Source: an uncultured Dehalococcoidia bacterium
Lineage (GTDB): Bacteria; Chloroflexota; Dehalococcoidia; Lucifugimonadales; UBA1127
Direction: 5' to 3'
Length of the DNA stretch: 64,000 nucleotides
Assembly: GCA_951812285.1 (NCBI GenBank)
Contig: OX638292.1
Coordinates: 1 to 64,000 of the forward strand
Part shown: in pieces, positions 15,840 through 25,655 of the stretch
Layout: every line of letters starts with the position of its first letter
How positions within the stretch are numbered: position 1 is the first letter of the stretch
Translations under genes and position numbers: made by a program
The notes under the pieces: generated by a model
Database searches by the model: none
What the model was told of the DNA's origin: nothing
What the model saw: the letters and a program-made list of their open reading frames with translations, nothing else

Positions 15840-17480
15840 ATGCCTACACTGGAGTTCAAGGGCAAGCAGTTCATCTACGCGCACCACCTGAGTGTCCCCT
15901 ACCGCCCGCTGGTGCCGGACGCCGAAAAGTCAGTCTCGCCCCAGAATGACGGGGACGATAACCTCATCATCCACGGCGACAACCTCCACGCGCTGAAAGC
16001 CCTGCTCCCTCGCTACGCCGGCCGCGTCAAGTGCATCTATATTGACCCGCCCTACAACACCGGCAATGAGGGCTGGCGCTACAACGACAAAGTCAACAGC
16101 CCCCTCATGCAGGAGTGGCTGAAAGCCAACAGCCCCGTGGACGGCGAGGATCTGGAACGCCACGACAAGTGGCTCTGCATGATGTGGCCCCGCCTCCTCC
16201 TTCTCCGCGAGCTCCTCTCCGACGACGGTGTGATCTTCGTCTCTATTGACAACAACGAACAGCACCACCTGCGAATGCTGATGGATGAGGTGTTTGGGTC
16301 AGACCAATTTATTGTTGAGATTATCTGGCGCAAGAGAAGCACACCCCCTAACGATAAAGTGATTGGCGCAGATCACGACATTGTTCTGGTGTACGGCAGA
16401 GACACAAACTCGGTCGCACTCAATCTACGCTCGCGGTCAGAACAGCAAATCCTGAGGTACCAGAACCCTGATAACCACCCTAAAGGTCCGTGGGTTGCGG
16501 GTGACCTAATGGCTAATGTGAAGGGCGGTCGCTTCGTCGCTTCTCTCACCTTCTCTATTACGAATCCCGTAACAGGGCAAGTACACTATCCTGGGCAAAG
16601 TGGAAATTGGAGATTCTCAGAAGAAACCATTCAGCAACTGCTGGAGAATGACGAGATATGGTTTGGGGCCAATGGTAAGGGTCGCCCTAAACTAAAGCGT
16701 TTCTTGAGTGACGTGAAGGAAGGAGTCACATACCCTTCAATATGGGACTTTGTGCCAATGAACACAGTCGGCTCACAGGAGATGCAGCTGATTTTCGGCG
16801 ATGGCACAGCCTTTGAAAGTCCGAAGCCCGAAGGCCTATTACGCGAGATATTAAGACTTGGGGCCAGTCCCAACGCCATCATCCTTGACTCCTTCGCTGG
16901 CAGCGGTACCACAGCCCACGCCGTCCTTGCCCTCAATAAAGAGGACGGCGGAAACCGAAAGTTCATCCTGGTAGAGTGCGAGAATTACGCCGACACCATC
17001 ACCGCGGAGCGGGTGCGGCGGGTCATCAAGGGTGTGCCGGGGGCTAAGGACAAGGACTTGCAGGAGGGCTTGGCCGGGTCGTTTACCTACTGCACGCTGG
17101 GAGACCCCATAGAATCAGAGGAGATGCTAACAGGCGAGTCACTGCCGGCGTTTTCCGCCCTGGCGGCGTATTTGCTCCACACTGCCGCTCCGCGAGTAGC
17201 TGTCAACGGAAAAGAGCTGACGCGGTTGAACGACGACGGCCTATTCCTTGAGACCTCCGAACAGGACTTCTACTTGCTGTATCAACCGGACATAGATTGG
17301 CTACGCAGCGCGGAAGCGATGCTCTCTGAAGGCCTGGTGAGCCGCATCGGCGCAATCGGGAAGCCAGCCATTATCTTTGGTCCCGGCAAGTTCATGGGGC
17401 AGCGGGAACTGACCGCCAGAAACATCACTTTTGTCCAACTGCCGTATGAGATGCACCGGCCCCTAGCGGGGACGCGGTAA
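15840..17480 (+). CDS. mod: type III restriction-modification DNA methyltransferase (Mod)
   Basis: The site-recognising, N6-adenine (or N4-cytosine) methylating subunit of a type III system, 546 residues. The catalytic motif IV DPPY is at residues 69-72 in IDPPYNTGNEG, and the AdoMet-binding motif I FAGSGTT follows at 352-358. This is the order of the beta class used by type III Mod proteins. The central part between them (about 16270-16860) is visibly more A+T-rich and should be the target-recognition domain. ATG at 15840 follows CGGAGGC; TATAAT at 15804-15809 is a good -10. The stop overlaps the res start by one base. Confidence 0.93.
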   Translation: MPTLEFKGKQFIYAHHLSVPYRPLVPDAEKSVSPQNDGDDNLIIHGDNLHALKALLPRYAGRVKCIYIDPPYNTGNEGWRYNDKVNSPLMQEWLKANSPVDGEDLERHDKWLCMMWPRLLLLRELLSDDGVIFVSIDNNEQHHLRMLMDEVFGSDQFIVEIIWRKRSTPPNDKVIGADHDIVLVYGRDTNSVALNLRSRSEQQILRYQNPDNHPKGPWVAGDLMANVKGGRFVASLTFSITNPVTGQVHYPGQSGNWRFSEETIQQLLENDEIWFGANGKGRPKLKRFLSDVKEGVTYPSIWDFVPMNTVGSQEMQLIFGDGTAFESPKPEGLLREILRLGASPNAIILDSFAGSGTTAHAVLALNKEDGGNRKFILVECENYADTITAERVRRVIKGVPGAKDKDLQEGLAGSFTYCTLGDPIESEEMLTGESLPAFSALAAYLLHTAAPRVAVNGKELTRLNDDGLFLETSEQDFYLLYQPDIDWLRSAEAMLSEGLVSRIGAIGKPAIIFGPGKFMGQRELTARNITFVQLPYEMHRPLAGTR

Positions 17481-20011
17481 TGGAACTGAAGGAATATCAG
17501 GAAAAGGCGCTGCAGGCGTTTGACGGCTGGCGGGAAATTCTGGCGGAAGCGGGCCGCAAGAGTGAGGCCGGCATGGCTGCGCTGGCCCAAGCCGGCGTTC
17601 CCGTCCCGCCCGACTTGCGAAACTTCCCCAAGATTGCATGGGAGACCTTGCGAGACTCCGGAGAGCTTCCCGATGCCGTCGGCCCATACGTGGACAGGAC
17701 GGACGCTGCCGACCGCGCCATCCCGCACGTCTGTTTCAAGGTGCCCACCGGCGGCGGCAAGACACTGCTGGCGGCAGCGTCTCTGGAGCGTCTCGCAATG
17801 CAGACTGGCTTGGTTCTGTGGATTATGCCCACCCGCGCCATCTACCAGCAAACCAGGAAAGCGCTTAAGAGCCGCGAGCACCCGTACCGGCAGATGCTGG
17901 AGCGGGCCAGTGGCGAGCGGGTGAAGCTTCTGGAAAAGGACGACCCGTTCACGGCGTCGGACGTCGCCAACTACCTGTGCGTCATGTTGCTCATGCTGCC
18001 TGCCGCCAACCGGCAGAAGGGCAGGGAGTTTCTGCGGATGTTCCGCGATTCAGGCCGCTACCCCACCCTCTTTCCGGATAGCGACGACGCTCTCGGCGAC
18101 GCCCGGTTGCTGGCCGAGTACCCTGACTTAGAGCGAACCTCGGACGGAGGGCCCGTGAAGCACAGTTTGTTCAACGTTTTCAAGATGCTTCGGCCCGTCG
18201 TCGTGCTGGACGAGGCCCACAAGGCGTACGGCGTCGCGGACGCTGAGGCTAGGGAGTTTGTTCGCTCCGTCAACCAATTGGACCCAAGGCTGGTCATTGA
18301 ACTTTCCGCCACGCCCCACAGGAGCATCAGCAACTTGTTGGTGGACATCACCGGTGTGGAACTCAAGAGCGAGGAGATGATCAAGCTGCCCGTGCAGGTC
18401 ACTTCGCACACGGGGGCCGAGTGGAAGCATACGTTACTAGAGGCCCTCGACAAGCTGGACGAGCTCGGTCGAGATGCCGATTCGCTGCAGCATAGTGAGG
18501 GACGGTACATCCGGCCCATAGGCGTGGTGCGGGTCGAGCGGACTGGCAAGGACCAGCGTGACGGGGAACGCGTCCATGCTGAAGACGTCAGGGATTACTT
18601 GGTGCAGAGCATGGGTGTCCCTTCAGAGGCAGTAGCCGTGAAATCGTCGGAGCGTGACGACATCGGTCAAGAGGACCTGTTGTCAGAACTGTCACAAGTA
18701 CGCTGGATTATCACCAAGGCCGCGCTGATGGAGGGATGGGACTGCCCTTTCGCCTACGTGCTAGTGATGCTGGACAACACGCAGGCTCAGCGAGCCTTGA
18801 CGCAGCTTGTCGGTCGCGTCATGCGCCAACCCCATGCTCGCCGCACGCTGCGGGACTCGTTGGATCAGTGCTACGTCTACTGTCGGGACACACAAGTTGG
18901 CGTGGCGGTCAGTCAGGTAAAGGCCGGTTTGGAACAGGAAGGGCTTACAGGGCTAGGCGACGAAGTCTTTGGCACTTCGTCTGAATTCAGGCGCGTGACT
19001 GTACAGCGTCGCGAGCAATTCCAGGGCAAGGACATCTTTCTGCCAAAGGTGCTTCATGCCGACGGCGACGGCTGGATTGAACTGGACTACCAACGGCACA
19101 TCCTTTCTGCCATTGACTGGAACGCAGTCAATGATCTGGACCCGCAGGCCATGCAGCCGGACGCCGCCAAACGGTTTACTGCAACGGTGGATGTGGGACC
19201 TGTCTCGCCGGTGTTTCACCCAGTGGAGGAGCTGTATATCGAAAAGACGCTTTCTACGTCGTGGTTCGCGCGCCGACTATCAGACGTCGTTCCAAATCCT
19301 TGGCAGGCGGCGCACATTGCGCAAGCAATGGTCACAAGGATCCGCTCCGCCGGGGTCAAAGATGACCAGATCTTTGACAGGCGGTCTGACTACGCCTTTA
19401 TGCTGCGCGAGCATGTAAGGGCAGAGGTAGAGAAGCAGGGGGAGCATATCTATCGTTCCAAATTGAAGCATCGGATCATCCGGTTTGACCTTGAGGCCGG
19501 TCAACCCAACTTCAGGATGAAACCCAGCTATGAGCTTCCGCTGCCAGACGAGACCGGCATCATGGCAGGCAAGGACGGACGTGCCCTTCAACTCAGCCTA
19601 TTTGAGCCCATCTACACTCAGCACTTTGATTCCAACTTGGAACGCAACTTCGCCAGGTACCTGGATGAACAGAAGGCACTTCACTGGTGGCACCGGGTCG
19701 CGGTACGTCAACAGGGAGACTACTATTTGCGGGGGTGGAAGCAAGACCGCATTTGGCCGGACTTCATCGCGATGGCGGGAGAGCAACACGGCAAGCCGCA
19801 CCTCCTCATCTTTGAGACCAAGGGCGAGCACCTGAGAGGCAACCCGGACACAGAATACAAACGCCAGGTGCTTGAGACCTTGGAGGACGCCTTCAATGTC
19901 GGCAAATTGACCATCAATGATGGCCCTGCCAGGGGCACTTTCCAGCTTGTGTTTAATGAGAGCGAATTTCCCATCGTACTGGCAGACCTGGCAAGCTCAT
20001 ACGCTCCATAA
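17480..20011 (+). CDS. res: type III restriction enzyme helicase-nuclease subunit (Res)
   Basis: The 843-residue translocating and cutting subunit that works in complex with Mod. Superfamily 2 helicase motifs are in order: Walker A VPTGGGKT (GGGKT 91-95), DEAH at 244-247 in VVLDEAHK, ELSATPHR (motif III), and the QLVGRVMRQP motif VI. Near the C-terminus a PD-(D/E)xK nuclease core is seen: P760-D761 in IWPDFIAM and E779-T-K781 in IFETKG. ATG at 17480 shares its A with the mod stop (TAATG), so the pair is coupled. All catalytic residues are present, so it should be active. Confidence 0.94.
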   Translation: MELKEYQEKALQAFDGWREILAEAGRKSEAGMAALAQAGVPVPPDLRNFPKIAWETLRDSGELPDAVGPYVDRTDAADRAIPHVCFKVPTGGGKTLLAAASLERLAMQTGLVLWIMPTRAIYQQTRKALKSREHPYRQMLERASGERVKLLEKDDPFTASDVANYLCVMLLMLPAANRQKGREFLRMFRDSGRYPTLFPDSDDALGDARLLAEYPDLERTSDGGPVKHSLFNVFKMLRPVVVLDEAHKAYGVADAEAREFVRSVNQLDPRLVIELSATPHRSISNLLVDITGVELKSEEMIKLPVQVTSHTGAEWKHTLLEALDKLDELGRDADSLQHSEGRYIRPIGVVRVERTGKDQRDGERVHAEDVRDYLVQSMGVPSEAVAVKSSERDDIGQEDLLSELSQVRWIITKAALMEGWDCPFAYVLVMLDNTQAQRALTQLVGRVMRQPHARRTLRDSLDQCYVYCRDTQVGVAVSQVKAGLEQEGLTGLGDEVFGTSSEFRRVTVQRREQFQGKDIFLPKVLHADGDGWIELDYQRHILSAIDWNAVNDLDPQAMQPDAAKRFTATVDVGPVSPVFHPVEELYIEKTLSTSWFARRLSDVVPNPWQAAHIAQAMVTRIRSAGVKDDQIFDRRSDYAFMLREHVRAEVEKQGEHIYRSKLKHRIIRFDLEAGQPNFRMKPSYELPLPDETGIMAGKDGRALQLSLFEPIYTQHFDSNLERNFARYLDEQKALHWWHRVAVRQQGDYYLRGWKQDRIWPDFIAMAGEQHGKPHLLIFETKGEHLRGNPDTEYKRQVLETLEDAFNVGKLTINDGPARGTFQLVFNESEFPIVLADLASSYAP

Positions 20012-20395
20012 CCCCCTATGACACAGCCCCATTGCCCCTACACCCCCCCGTCCGCTACCGTCATCCCATGAGCACGACAACCACGCACACCAGCACGCCC
20101 ATCCGCCCTGCCCCGACCCGCTTGCGGCCACGACGCGAGCACCAGAGGGTGCTCGTGCAGGGAATGCGTCGTGTTGTAGCTGAAATGTGCCGTGTTGGCT
20201 ACAAAGCAAAGCAGGGAGAGTGCCCCCGGAAAAAGCAAGATAACTTAACTTGTAGCTGGATTGCGACACTTCCCCTACAAAACAAAGGGGAAACAACCTC
20301 CCCCGCAGCTACGGGAGATCCAGAACGAATGTCAAACAAATGGTGTGCGGCCCGCCCCTGCGCCGCTGGCCCCCGGTCCGTCCACCCTCGAGCCC
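20012..20395. other. spacer between res and the amidase, no supported gene
   Basis: This 384-base stretch contains an open frame over much of its length, but it has no ribosome binding site, domain or credible composition. Two hairpins are visible: a perfect 7-bp stem with GAGCACC/GGTGCTC arms at about 20138-20155 and TTCCCCT/AGGGGAA at 20270-20292; neither has a U-tract. The A+T-rich half (20200-20340) may be the edge of the transferred restriction island. Confidence 0.4.
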
Positions 20396-21763
20396 CTACT
20401 TGGGGTCGATCGGCGTGAGCCGAACGCCCAGGACGCGCTCGCACCACGCCGCGGCGGTCAGCAGCCGCTCCTCCTGGAACATCCCCGCCGCAAGCTGCAC
20501 GCCCAGCGGCATGCCGTTCTCGGCCAGCCCCGTCGGGATGTTGATGGCCGGGCAGCCCAGCCACGTCCACGGCGCCTGGAAGTACGTCGGCCCCGTCGTC
20601 GAGCGGTCGCGAGGCGCCGGGCCGGGCGTCCCCGGGCTCAGCAGCACGTCATACTCGCCGTAGACGTCCGCCATGCCCGCCCGCAGCTCCCGCCGCGCGT
20701 CCAGCGCCACGATGTAGTCCAGCGGCGACCGCGCCAGCGCGTCCCGGATCCGGCTCCGGATGTTCGGGCCGTAGTCCTCCGGGTTCCGCTCGTACCACTC
20801 CCGGTGGAAGACCGCCGCCTCCGTCCACACCACCGCGCCGATGTCCTCCGGGCTCCGGTTGAACAGCTCCGGCAGCGTCGCCTCCTCGACGGTCGCCCCC
20901 GCCGCCGCCAGCTTCTGCGCGACGTCGTCTGTCTGCCTGCGGATTTCCTCGTCGGCCCGCTCGTAGAAGAACTGCCGCACCAGCCCGATGCGCGGCGGCC
21001 GCCCCTGCCGCAGCGACGCCGCATGGTACGCGCCCACCATCTGGCACGCGCCCATCGGGTCCTTGGGGTCGTACCCCGCGATGGCGTCCAGCACCAGCCC
21101 CGCGTCCTCCACCGTGCGCACCATGATGCCCACCGTGTCCGTCGAGAAGCTGACCGGCACCAGCCCGTACGCGCTGATCCGCCCGTGCGTCGGCTTCAGC
21201 CCGACGATGCCGTTGTAGATCGACGGCCGCAGCGTCGACCCCACCGTCTGCGACCCCGTTGCGATGGCGACCATCCCCGCGGCCACCGCCGCCCCCGAGC
21301 CGCTGCTCGACCCGCCCGGCGTGTGCTCCCGGTCCCACGGGTTGTACGTGATCGACGGATCGCCGTCCGCGAACTCCGTCGTCACCGTCTTGCCCAGCAC
21401 GATCGCCCCCGCCTCCCGGAATTTCGCGACAGAGTGCGCGTCATACTCCGGCACGAAGTCCGCCATCAGCGGCGATCCCGCCGTGGTCAGCAGCCCGCCC
21501 GTGTAGAAGATGTCCTTCAGCCCCACGGGCACGCCGTGCAGCGGCCCCCGCGGCCCGGAGCGCTCCAGCTCCTCGGCCGACGCCTGCGCCGCTGCGAGCG
21601 CCCCGTCCCGGTCGACGGTCACCCACGCCTTCAGCGCCGGCTCGTATGCGTCGATGCGCGCCAGCAGCGCCTCCACCAGCTCCACCGGCGAGAGGCGTCC
21701 CTCGCGGATGGCGGCGGCGGCTTGGGCGGCGGACAGTTCGTGCGGCTTGGCTTGTGTAGTCAT
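20396..21763 (-). CDS. amidase signature enzyme
   Basis: A 455-residue hydrolase of the amidase signature family (Ser-cisSer-Lys triad), acting on a small-molecule amide. The triad is visible: K83 in GLKD, the cis-Ser in GGSSSGSG (152-153) and S176 in SQTVGSTLRPS. It resembles GatA, but the catalytic loop has QTVGST where GatA has DTGGS, and no gatB or gatC lies nearby. It is therefore more likely a catabolic amidase than the tRNA amidotransferase. ATG at 21763 is clear. It diverges from the FMN-binding protein gene with a short shared intergenic region. Confidence 0.9.
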   Translation of the reverse strand: MTTQAKPHELSAAQAAAAIREGRLSPVELVEALLARIDAYEPALKAWVTVDRDGALAAAQASAEELERSGPRGPLHGVPVGLKDIFYTGGLLTTAGSPLMADFVPEYDAHSVAKFREAGAIVLGKTVTTEFADGDPSITYNPWDREHTPGGSSSGSGAAVAAGMVAIATGSQTVGSTLRPSIYNGIVGLKPTHGRISAYGLVPVSFSTDTVGIMVRTVEDAGLVLDAIAGYDPKDPMGACQMVGAYHAASLRQGRPPRIGLVRQFFYERADEEIRRQTDDVAQKLAAAGATVEEATLPELFNRSPEDIGAVVWTEAAVFHREWYERNPEDYGPNIRSRIRDALARSPLDYIVALDARRELRAGMADVYGEYDVLLSPGTPGPAPRDRSTTGPTYFQAPWTWLGCPAINIPTGLAENGMPLGVQLAAGMFQEERLLTAAAWCERVLGVRLTPIDPK

Positions 21764-21803
21764 GGCTTGCGCTCCTGCTGCAGGGTTGGTCGAGTCGGCG
21801 CCA

Positions 21804-21812
21804 TGCTATCAT
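21804..21812 (+). promoter_or_regulatory. extended -10 promoter of the PPOX-family gene
   Basis: TGCTATCAT lies 58 bases upstream of the ATG in the divergent region with the amidase. It is a variant of the recurrent box; no strong -35. Confidence 0.4.
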
Positions 21813-21870
21813 GGCGTCCACGACTGCGCACCGCAGCCGCTGGTGCGCTCTGCGCGAGGGAGAAGCAGGC

Positions 21871-22296
21871 ATGCCCGAAATGTCACAGGCGGAGATCGAA
21901 AAGTTCCTCGAGGCCCCACGAATCGCCCACCTCGTCACCCTGCGGCCCGACGGCTCGCCCCACGTCGCGCCCGTCTGGTACGAGTACGCCAACGGCGACT
22001 TCCTCGTCTGGACCAGCCGCCAGTTCCGGAAGTTCAAGAACATCGAGGGCGACCCCCGCGTCGCCCTCTCCATCGCCAGCGAGGACCAGCCCTACACCTA
22101 CGTCGTCGCCCACGGCGAGGTGACCGTAACCGACACCGACATCTGGGGTATCGGCCTCTCCATCGCCACCCGCTACGAGGGCGACGAAGGAGCAGTCACC
22201 TTCCTGGAGCGCTACTACGAGGAGGGCCAGAGCGTCGTCCTGCGTCTCACGCCGAGCCGCACCATGACCTGGAGCGACGGCGGCGAGGATGCCTAG
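21871..22296 (+). CDS. pyridoxamine 5'-phosphate oxidase-family (FMN/F420-binding) protein
   Basis: A 141-residue split-barrel flavoprotein of the PPOX superfamily. The N-terminal IAHLVTLRPDGSPHVAPVWY is the cofactor-binding signature, followed by RKFKNIEGDPRVALSI. Members use FMN or the deazaflavin F420; the sequence alone does not settle which, though Chloroflexota often use F420. ATG at 21871 follows GAGGGAGAAG. The physiological substrate is unknown. It is transcribed away from the amidase and leads into the MFS gene after 57 bases. Confidence 0.85.
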   Translation: MPEMSQAEIEKFLEAPRIAHLVTLRPDGSPHVAPVWYEYANGDFLVWTSRQFRKFKNIEGDPRVALSIASEDQPYTYVVAHGEVTVTDTDIWGIGLSIATRYEGDEGAVTFLERYYEEGQSVVLRLTPSRTMTWSDGGEDA

Positions 22297-22353
22297 CACG
22301 GGCCGCCAAGCCGAAGCGTCGGCCGCAACCCCAGTCCCTCACGAGGCCGGGCG

Positions 22354-23613
22354 TTGAGCCCGACCGAGGGCGCTCCGGCGCCCAGGCCGCGCCGCCGCCC
22401 GCTGTCCCGCCGGCTTGGGGCTGTCCGGGCGCTGTCCTACCCGGACTTCCGCGTCCTGACCGCCTCCGGCATCATCGCCGGCGCAACCTATGCCGGCGAG
22501 AATGTCGCGCTGGGCTGGGTGGTCCTGGAGGCCACCGACTCGCCCTTCATGGTGGGGCTCGCCATCGGCCTCCGCCACACGCCGAGACTCCTGCTGGGCG
22601 TCCCCCTCGGCGCCCTCGCCGACCGCTTCCCGAGGAGGCCGCAGCTTGCCATCTTCGGGACCGCCCTGACGGTGGTGGCGCTGGCCATCGCGACGCTCTT
22701 CTGGCTGGACGCCCTCGAGCTCTGGGCCCTCCTCGCGCTCAACGTCGCCCTCGGCACCGGCTGGACCGCCGTGCAGGCCCTCCGCCAGAGCATGACCTAC
22801 GACATCGTCGGCGCGAGGGACATGGTGAGCGGGCTCGCCTTCATGAACCTCGGCCAACGGCTCGGCGCGGTGTTGGGCGGCCTGAGCGTCGGCGCCGTCC
22901 TCGCCGCCACGGACTCTGCGACAACCTATGGCGTCATCGTGATCGCCCACATCGTCACCGTCATCGCGGCCCTCTTCATCAGGGCGGAGGGACGCTCGGC
23001 CAGGATCGCCCAGGAGTCCGTGCTGCGGAACCTGCTGGACTTCATCCCGGAGCTGACCCGCAACGGCTCCCTCGCCATGCTCGTCCTGCTGACCGCCGGC
23101 GTCGAGGTCCTCGGCTTCTCCGTCCTGTCGCTGCAGCCCACCATCGCCCGCGACGTCCTCGGCCTCGAAGCCGACGGCCTCGGCCTCATCCAGTCCGTCG
23201 GCGCGATGGGAGGGGCTGTCACCGTCGTCCTGCTGGCGCTCGCGGGCGGCATCCGCCGGCGGGGGGTGCTCTTCCTGGCTTTCCTGGTGGTCTTCGGCGC
23301 GGGCCTCATGCTGCTCAGCCAGTCCGAGACCCTCGCGATGGTGCTGACAGTCATGCTCGTGATTAACGCCGCCATGGCAGTCTCCGACGTCCTCTCGCAG
23401 GGCCTGATGCAAGCCGTCGTCCCCAACCAGGCGAGGGGAAGGGCTGCTGGGGCGTGGCAGATGGCCATCGGCTTCGGTCCCATCGGCAACGTACACGCCG
23501 GCGCCCTCGCCGCCTTCGCGGGCGTCTCCGTCACCCTGCTGGCCAACGGCGGAGCCCTCTTCGCCCTGGCCCTCCTCGCGATGCTTGCGGTTCCTCGGCT
23601 CCGAAGGCTGTAG
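22354..23613 (+). CDS. MFS transporter (multidrug-efflux type)
   Basis: A 419-residue inner-membrane carrier of the major facilitator superfamily with about 12 hydrophobic segments and the motif A loop [18 protein letters not shown] after the second segment. The overall pattern (N-terminal DFRVLTASG, central cytoplasmic loop, Gly-rich segments) matches the DHA/enterobactin-exporter-like group. The substrate is unknown. The start is a TTG at 22354, since the positively charged N-terminus [10 protein letters not shown] begins shortly after and no ATG is available before the first segment. Confidence 0.88.
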   Translation: MSPTEGAPAPRPRRRPLSRRLGAVRALSYPDFRVLTASGIIAGATYAGENVALGWVVLEATDSPFMVGLAIGLRHTPRLLLGVPLGALADRFPRRPQLAIFGTALTVVALAIATLFWLDALELWALLALNVALGTGWTAVQALRQSMTYDIVGARDMVSGLAFMNLGQRLGAVLGGLSVGAVLAATDSATTYGVIVIAHIVTVIAALFIRAEGRSARIAQESVLRNLLDFIPELTRNGSLAMLVLLTAGVEVLGFSVLSLQPTIARDVLGLEADGLGLIQSVGAMGGAVTVVLLALAGGIRRRGVLFLAFLVVFGAGLMLLSQSETLAMVLTVMLVINAAMAVSDVLSQGLMQAVVPNQARGRAAGAWQMAIGFGPIGNVHAGALAAFAGVSVTLLANGGALFALALLAMLAVPRLRRL

Positions 23614-23704
23614 GCGCCAATGCGGTGGTGGGTTAAGAGGTAGGGCACATGGACGCAAGGGCAGTTTGCCTAAGTGGCCGGCAAAGTTCGGAGAAGGGAG
23701 GGGT

Positions 23705-24061
23705 CTAGTACAGAATGGGAGTTGCGGGGACCAGCCTCTGGTTGACGGGATCCACGGCCAGCCGCAGCCCTTCAAGGGTATACGCGCCCAGCAAAGGGGG
23801 CACGTCGTCCTCGCCAAAGATGACAAGGGTAATCTCACTCTGACCGTCGATGGTGGCCCAAGCGCGCCCGATGTTCATTTCAACGCGCCGCCCGTCCGCA
23901 AACTCGAACGTACTGACGTAGGCGGGCTCTATTCCCAACTCGTTCAGGAGGTTGCCCGGCAGCATGGAATAGGCGGCGCCCGTGTCGACGGTGGCTTCTA
24001 CGTCCACACCGCTCTGTCCGTCCAGACTGGCGAACCGCACTTGAGAGGAAAAAGTGCCCAC
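23705..24061 (-). CDS. retropepsin-like aspartyl protease domain protein
   Basis: A 118-residue protein of the clan AA aspartyl protease type, with the active-site Asp26 in [13 protein letters not shown]. One such domain makes half an active site, so it would act as a dimer. The C-terminal half with [16 protein letters not shown] is typical of small bacterial members. GTG at 24061 is taken as start because AAGGAG lies six bases upstream; TTG at 24067 is closer than ideal. It is convergent with the MFS gene and divergent from nuoA. The function is not known. Confidence 0.85.
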   Translation of the reverse strand: MGTFSSQVRFASLDGQSGVDVEATVDTGAAYSMLPGNLLNELGIEPAYVSTFEFADGRRVEMNIGRAWATIDGQSEITLVIFGEDDVPPLLGAYTLEGLRLAVDPVNQRLVPATPILY

Positions 24062-24163
24062 GGGCAACTCCTTGGTGAATTACTGCTAGTTTATTCTATA
24101 GGCCGTCGGTCTGTCCCGTCCCCCGCTCGGCCCTCGGCGTTTGTGGCATTTTTCACTCTGCTA

Positions 24164-24172
24164 TGCTATCCT
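24164..24172 (+). promoter_or_regulatory. extended -10 promoter of the nuo operon
   Basis: TGCTATCCT lies 18 bases upstream of the nuoA ATG, leaving a very short leader. A TTTGTG lies further upstream, at a looser distance than a standard -35. Confidence 0.5.
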
Positions 24173-24190
24173 CAGCCCGAAGGACGGGGC

Positions 24191-24574
24191 ATGCTGGACG
24201 ACTACTACCGGCAGTACGGTTTGGTGCTCCTGCTGATGGGTGCCGCCTTCGCGGTCCCCCTCAGCATGATCCTCTTTTCCCGCATGGCCCAGATCGTCCG
24301 CATCCGCCCCAACAAACCCAATGAGGTCAAGTCGGACATCTACGAGTGCGGCATGGAGACCATCGGTGGCCGGTGGGTGCAGTTCAACTTCCGCTACTAC
24401 CTCTTCGCCCTGCTCTTTCTCATCTTTGACGTCACCGCCATCTTCATCTACCCGTGGGCCATCACCCTCCGGTCGCTGGGCGGCGGCGCGCTCCTGGTGA
24501 TGCTCGCCTTCCTGGCCATCCTCGGCGTCGGCTGGGCCTACGCGTGGCGGAAGGGGGCGTTCGAGTGGAGATAA
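24191..24574 (+). CDS. nuoA: NADH-quinone oxidoreductase subunit A
   Basis: A small membrane subunit of complex I, 127 residues with three membrane segments. The conserved loop [14 protein letters not shown] and the [22 protein letters not shown] segment are diagnostic. It starts the operon nuoABCDHIJK-x-LMN. ATG at 24191 follows GGACGGGGC; the open frame is longer upstream without homology. The gene overlaps nuoB by ten bases. Confidence 0.97.
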   Translation: MLDDYYRQYGLVLLLMGAAFAVPLSMILFSRMAQIVRIRPNKPNEVKSDIYECGMETIGGRWVQFNFRYYLFALLFLIFDVTAIFIYPWAITLRSLGGGALLVMLAFLAILGVGWAYAWRKGAFEWR

Positions 24575-25179
24575 ACCTCAGCGGCTCCGGCCCGCTCCGT
24601 GACCAGACGTGGGCGCTCGACCGCGTCGAGGGCGACGCCGTCAGCGCCATGAAGGCATCTCACGACGCTCCCTACCCGGAGCCCCTCATCGACGTCCCCG
24701 ACGAGCTCCAGCGCAACGTCCTCGTCACCGCCCTCGACGAGCTCATCAACTGGGGCCGGCGCTCGACGGTATGGCCGCTGAGCTTCGGCCTCGCCTGCTG
24801 CGCTTTCGAGATGATGGCCAGCGCCATGTCGCGCTGGGACATCGCCCGGTTTGGCATGGAGGTCTTCCGCGCGACGCCCCGCCAGGCCGACCTGATGATC
24901 GTTGCCGGCACAGTGACGTGGAAGATGGCGCCCGCCATCGAGCGCATCTACGAGCAGATGGCGGAGCCCAAGTGGGTCATTTCTATGGGCGCCTGCGCCA
25001 CCAGCGGCGGCCCCTACTACGAGTCCTACAGCGTGACGCCCGGCGTCAACCGGGTTATCCCGGTGGACGTGTACGTGCCCGGATGTCCGCCTCGCCCCGA
25101 TGCCCTGCTGTACGGGGTGATGCAGCTCCACGACAAGATCCGGCAGTACAGCCTGGCGCACCGCCCCGCCGGTTCCTGA
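24565..25179 (+). CDS. nuoB: NADH-quinone oxidoreductase subunit B
   Basis: Carries the terminal iron-sulfur cluster N2 that hands electrons to quinone. The cluster ligands are the tandem Cys78-Cys79 in [10 protein letters not shown], Cys144 in GACATSGG and Cys174 in [12 protein letters not shown] at 24565 inside the nuoA end, preceded by AAGGGGG, gives 204 residues; ATG at 24649 would give 176 and cannot be excluded. It overlaps nuoC by one base (TGATG). Confidence 0.96.
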   Translation: MEINLSGSGPLRDQTWALDRVEGDAVSAMKASHDAPYPEPLIDVPDELQRNVLVTALDELINWGRRSTVWPLSFGLACCAFEMMASAMSRWDIARFGMEVFRATPRQADLMIVAGTVTWKMAPAIERIYEQMAEPKWVISMGACATSGGPYYESYSVTPGVNRVIPVDVYVPGCPPRPDALLYGVMQLHDKIRQYSLAHRPAGS

Positions 25180-25625
25180 TGACCAGGGCGCTGCAGAGTG
25201 CGGAGGTGGTTGAGCGCCTGCAGGGCGTCGCCGCTGAAGCCGTGTCCGTCGCCGCAGAGGGCGAGGTTCGCGTCGCACCCGAGTCGCTCGTCACAGTCTG
25301 CCGTTTCCTGAAAGAGGAGCCGGAGTTCGCGATGGACTACCTCTCCTCCATCACCGGCGTCGACTACCTGGACTCCTTTGAGGTGGTCTACCACCTCACC
25401 TCGCTCACGCACAATCACAGCCTGGTCCTCAAGACCACTCTGCACGGCCGCGACGATATTTCAGCCCCCTCGCTGACCGAGGTGTGGGAGGCGGCCGACC
25501 TGCAGGAGCGCGAGGTCTGGGACCTGATGGGTGTCCGCTTTACCGGCCACCCCAACCTGAAGCGCGTGCTCACGTGGGAGGGCTTCCCCGGGCACCCGCT
25601 GCGCAAGGACCACCTGGGCGGCTAA
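25179..25625 (+). CDS. nuoC: NADH-quinone oxidoreductase subunit C
   Basis: The 30-kDa-type peripheral subunit, 148 residues, not fused to nuoD. The family signature EREVWDLMGVRFTGHPNLKR and the end FPGHPLRKDH are present, and YLSSITGVDY marks the N-terminal fold. ATG at 25179 overlaps the nuoB stop. It supports assembly of the quinone-binding Q module with NuoB, NuoD and NuoI. Confidence 0.96.
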   Translation: MTRALQSAEVVERLQGVAAEAVSVAAEGEVRVAPESLVTVCRFLKEEPEFAMDYLSSITGVDYLDSFEVVYHLTSLTHNHSLVLKTTLHGRDDISAPSLTEVWEAADLQEREVWDLMGVRFTGHPNLKRVLTWEGFPGHPLRKDHLGG

Positions 25626-25655
25626 CCGCTCAGCGATGATAGGACTGAGATAGAC

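Noticed and set aside
20032..20418. 128-codon plus-strand ORF between res and the amidase
   Set aside because: No ribosome binding site or domain, odd composition, and it runs into the antisense of the amidase gene.
22339..23838. 499-codon minus-strand ORF opposite the MFS gene
   Set aside because: Composition is low-complexity Asp/Glu/His/Gly, typical of the reverse complement of a membrane-protein gene.
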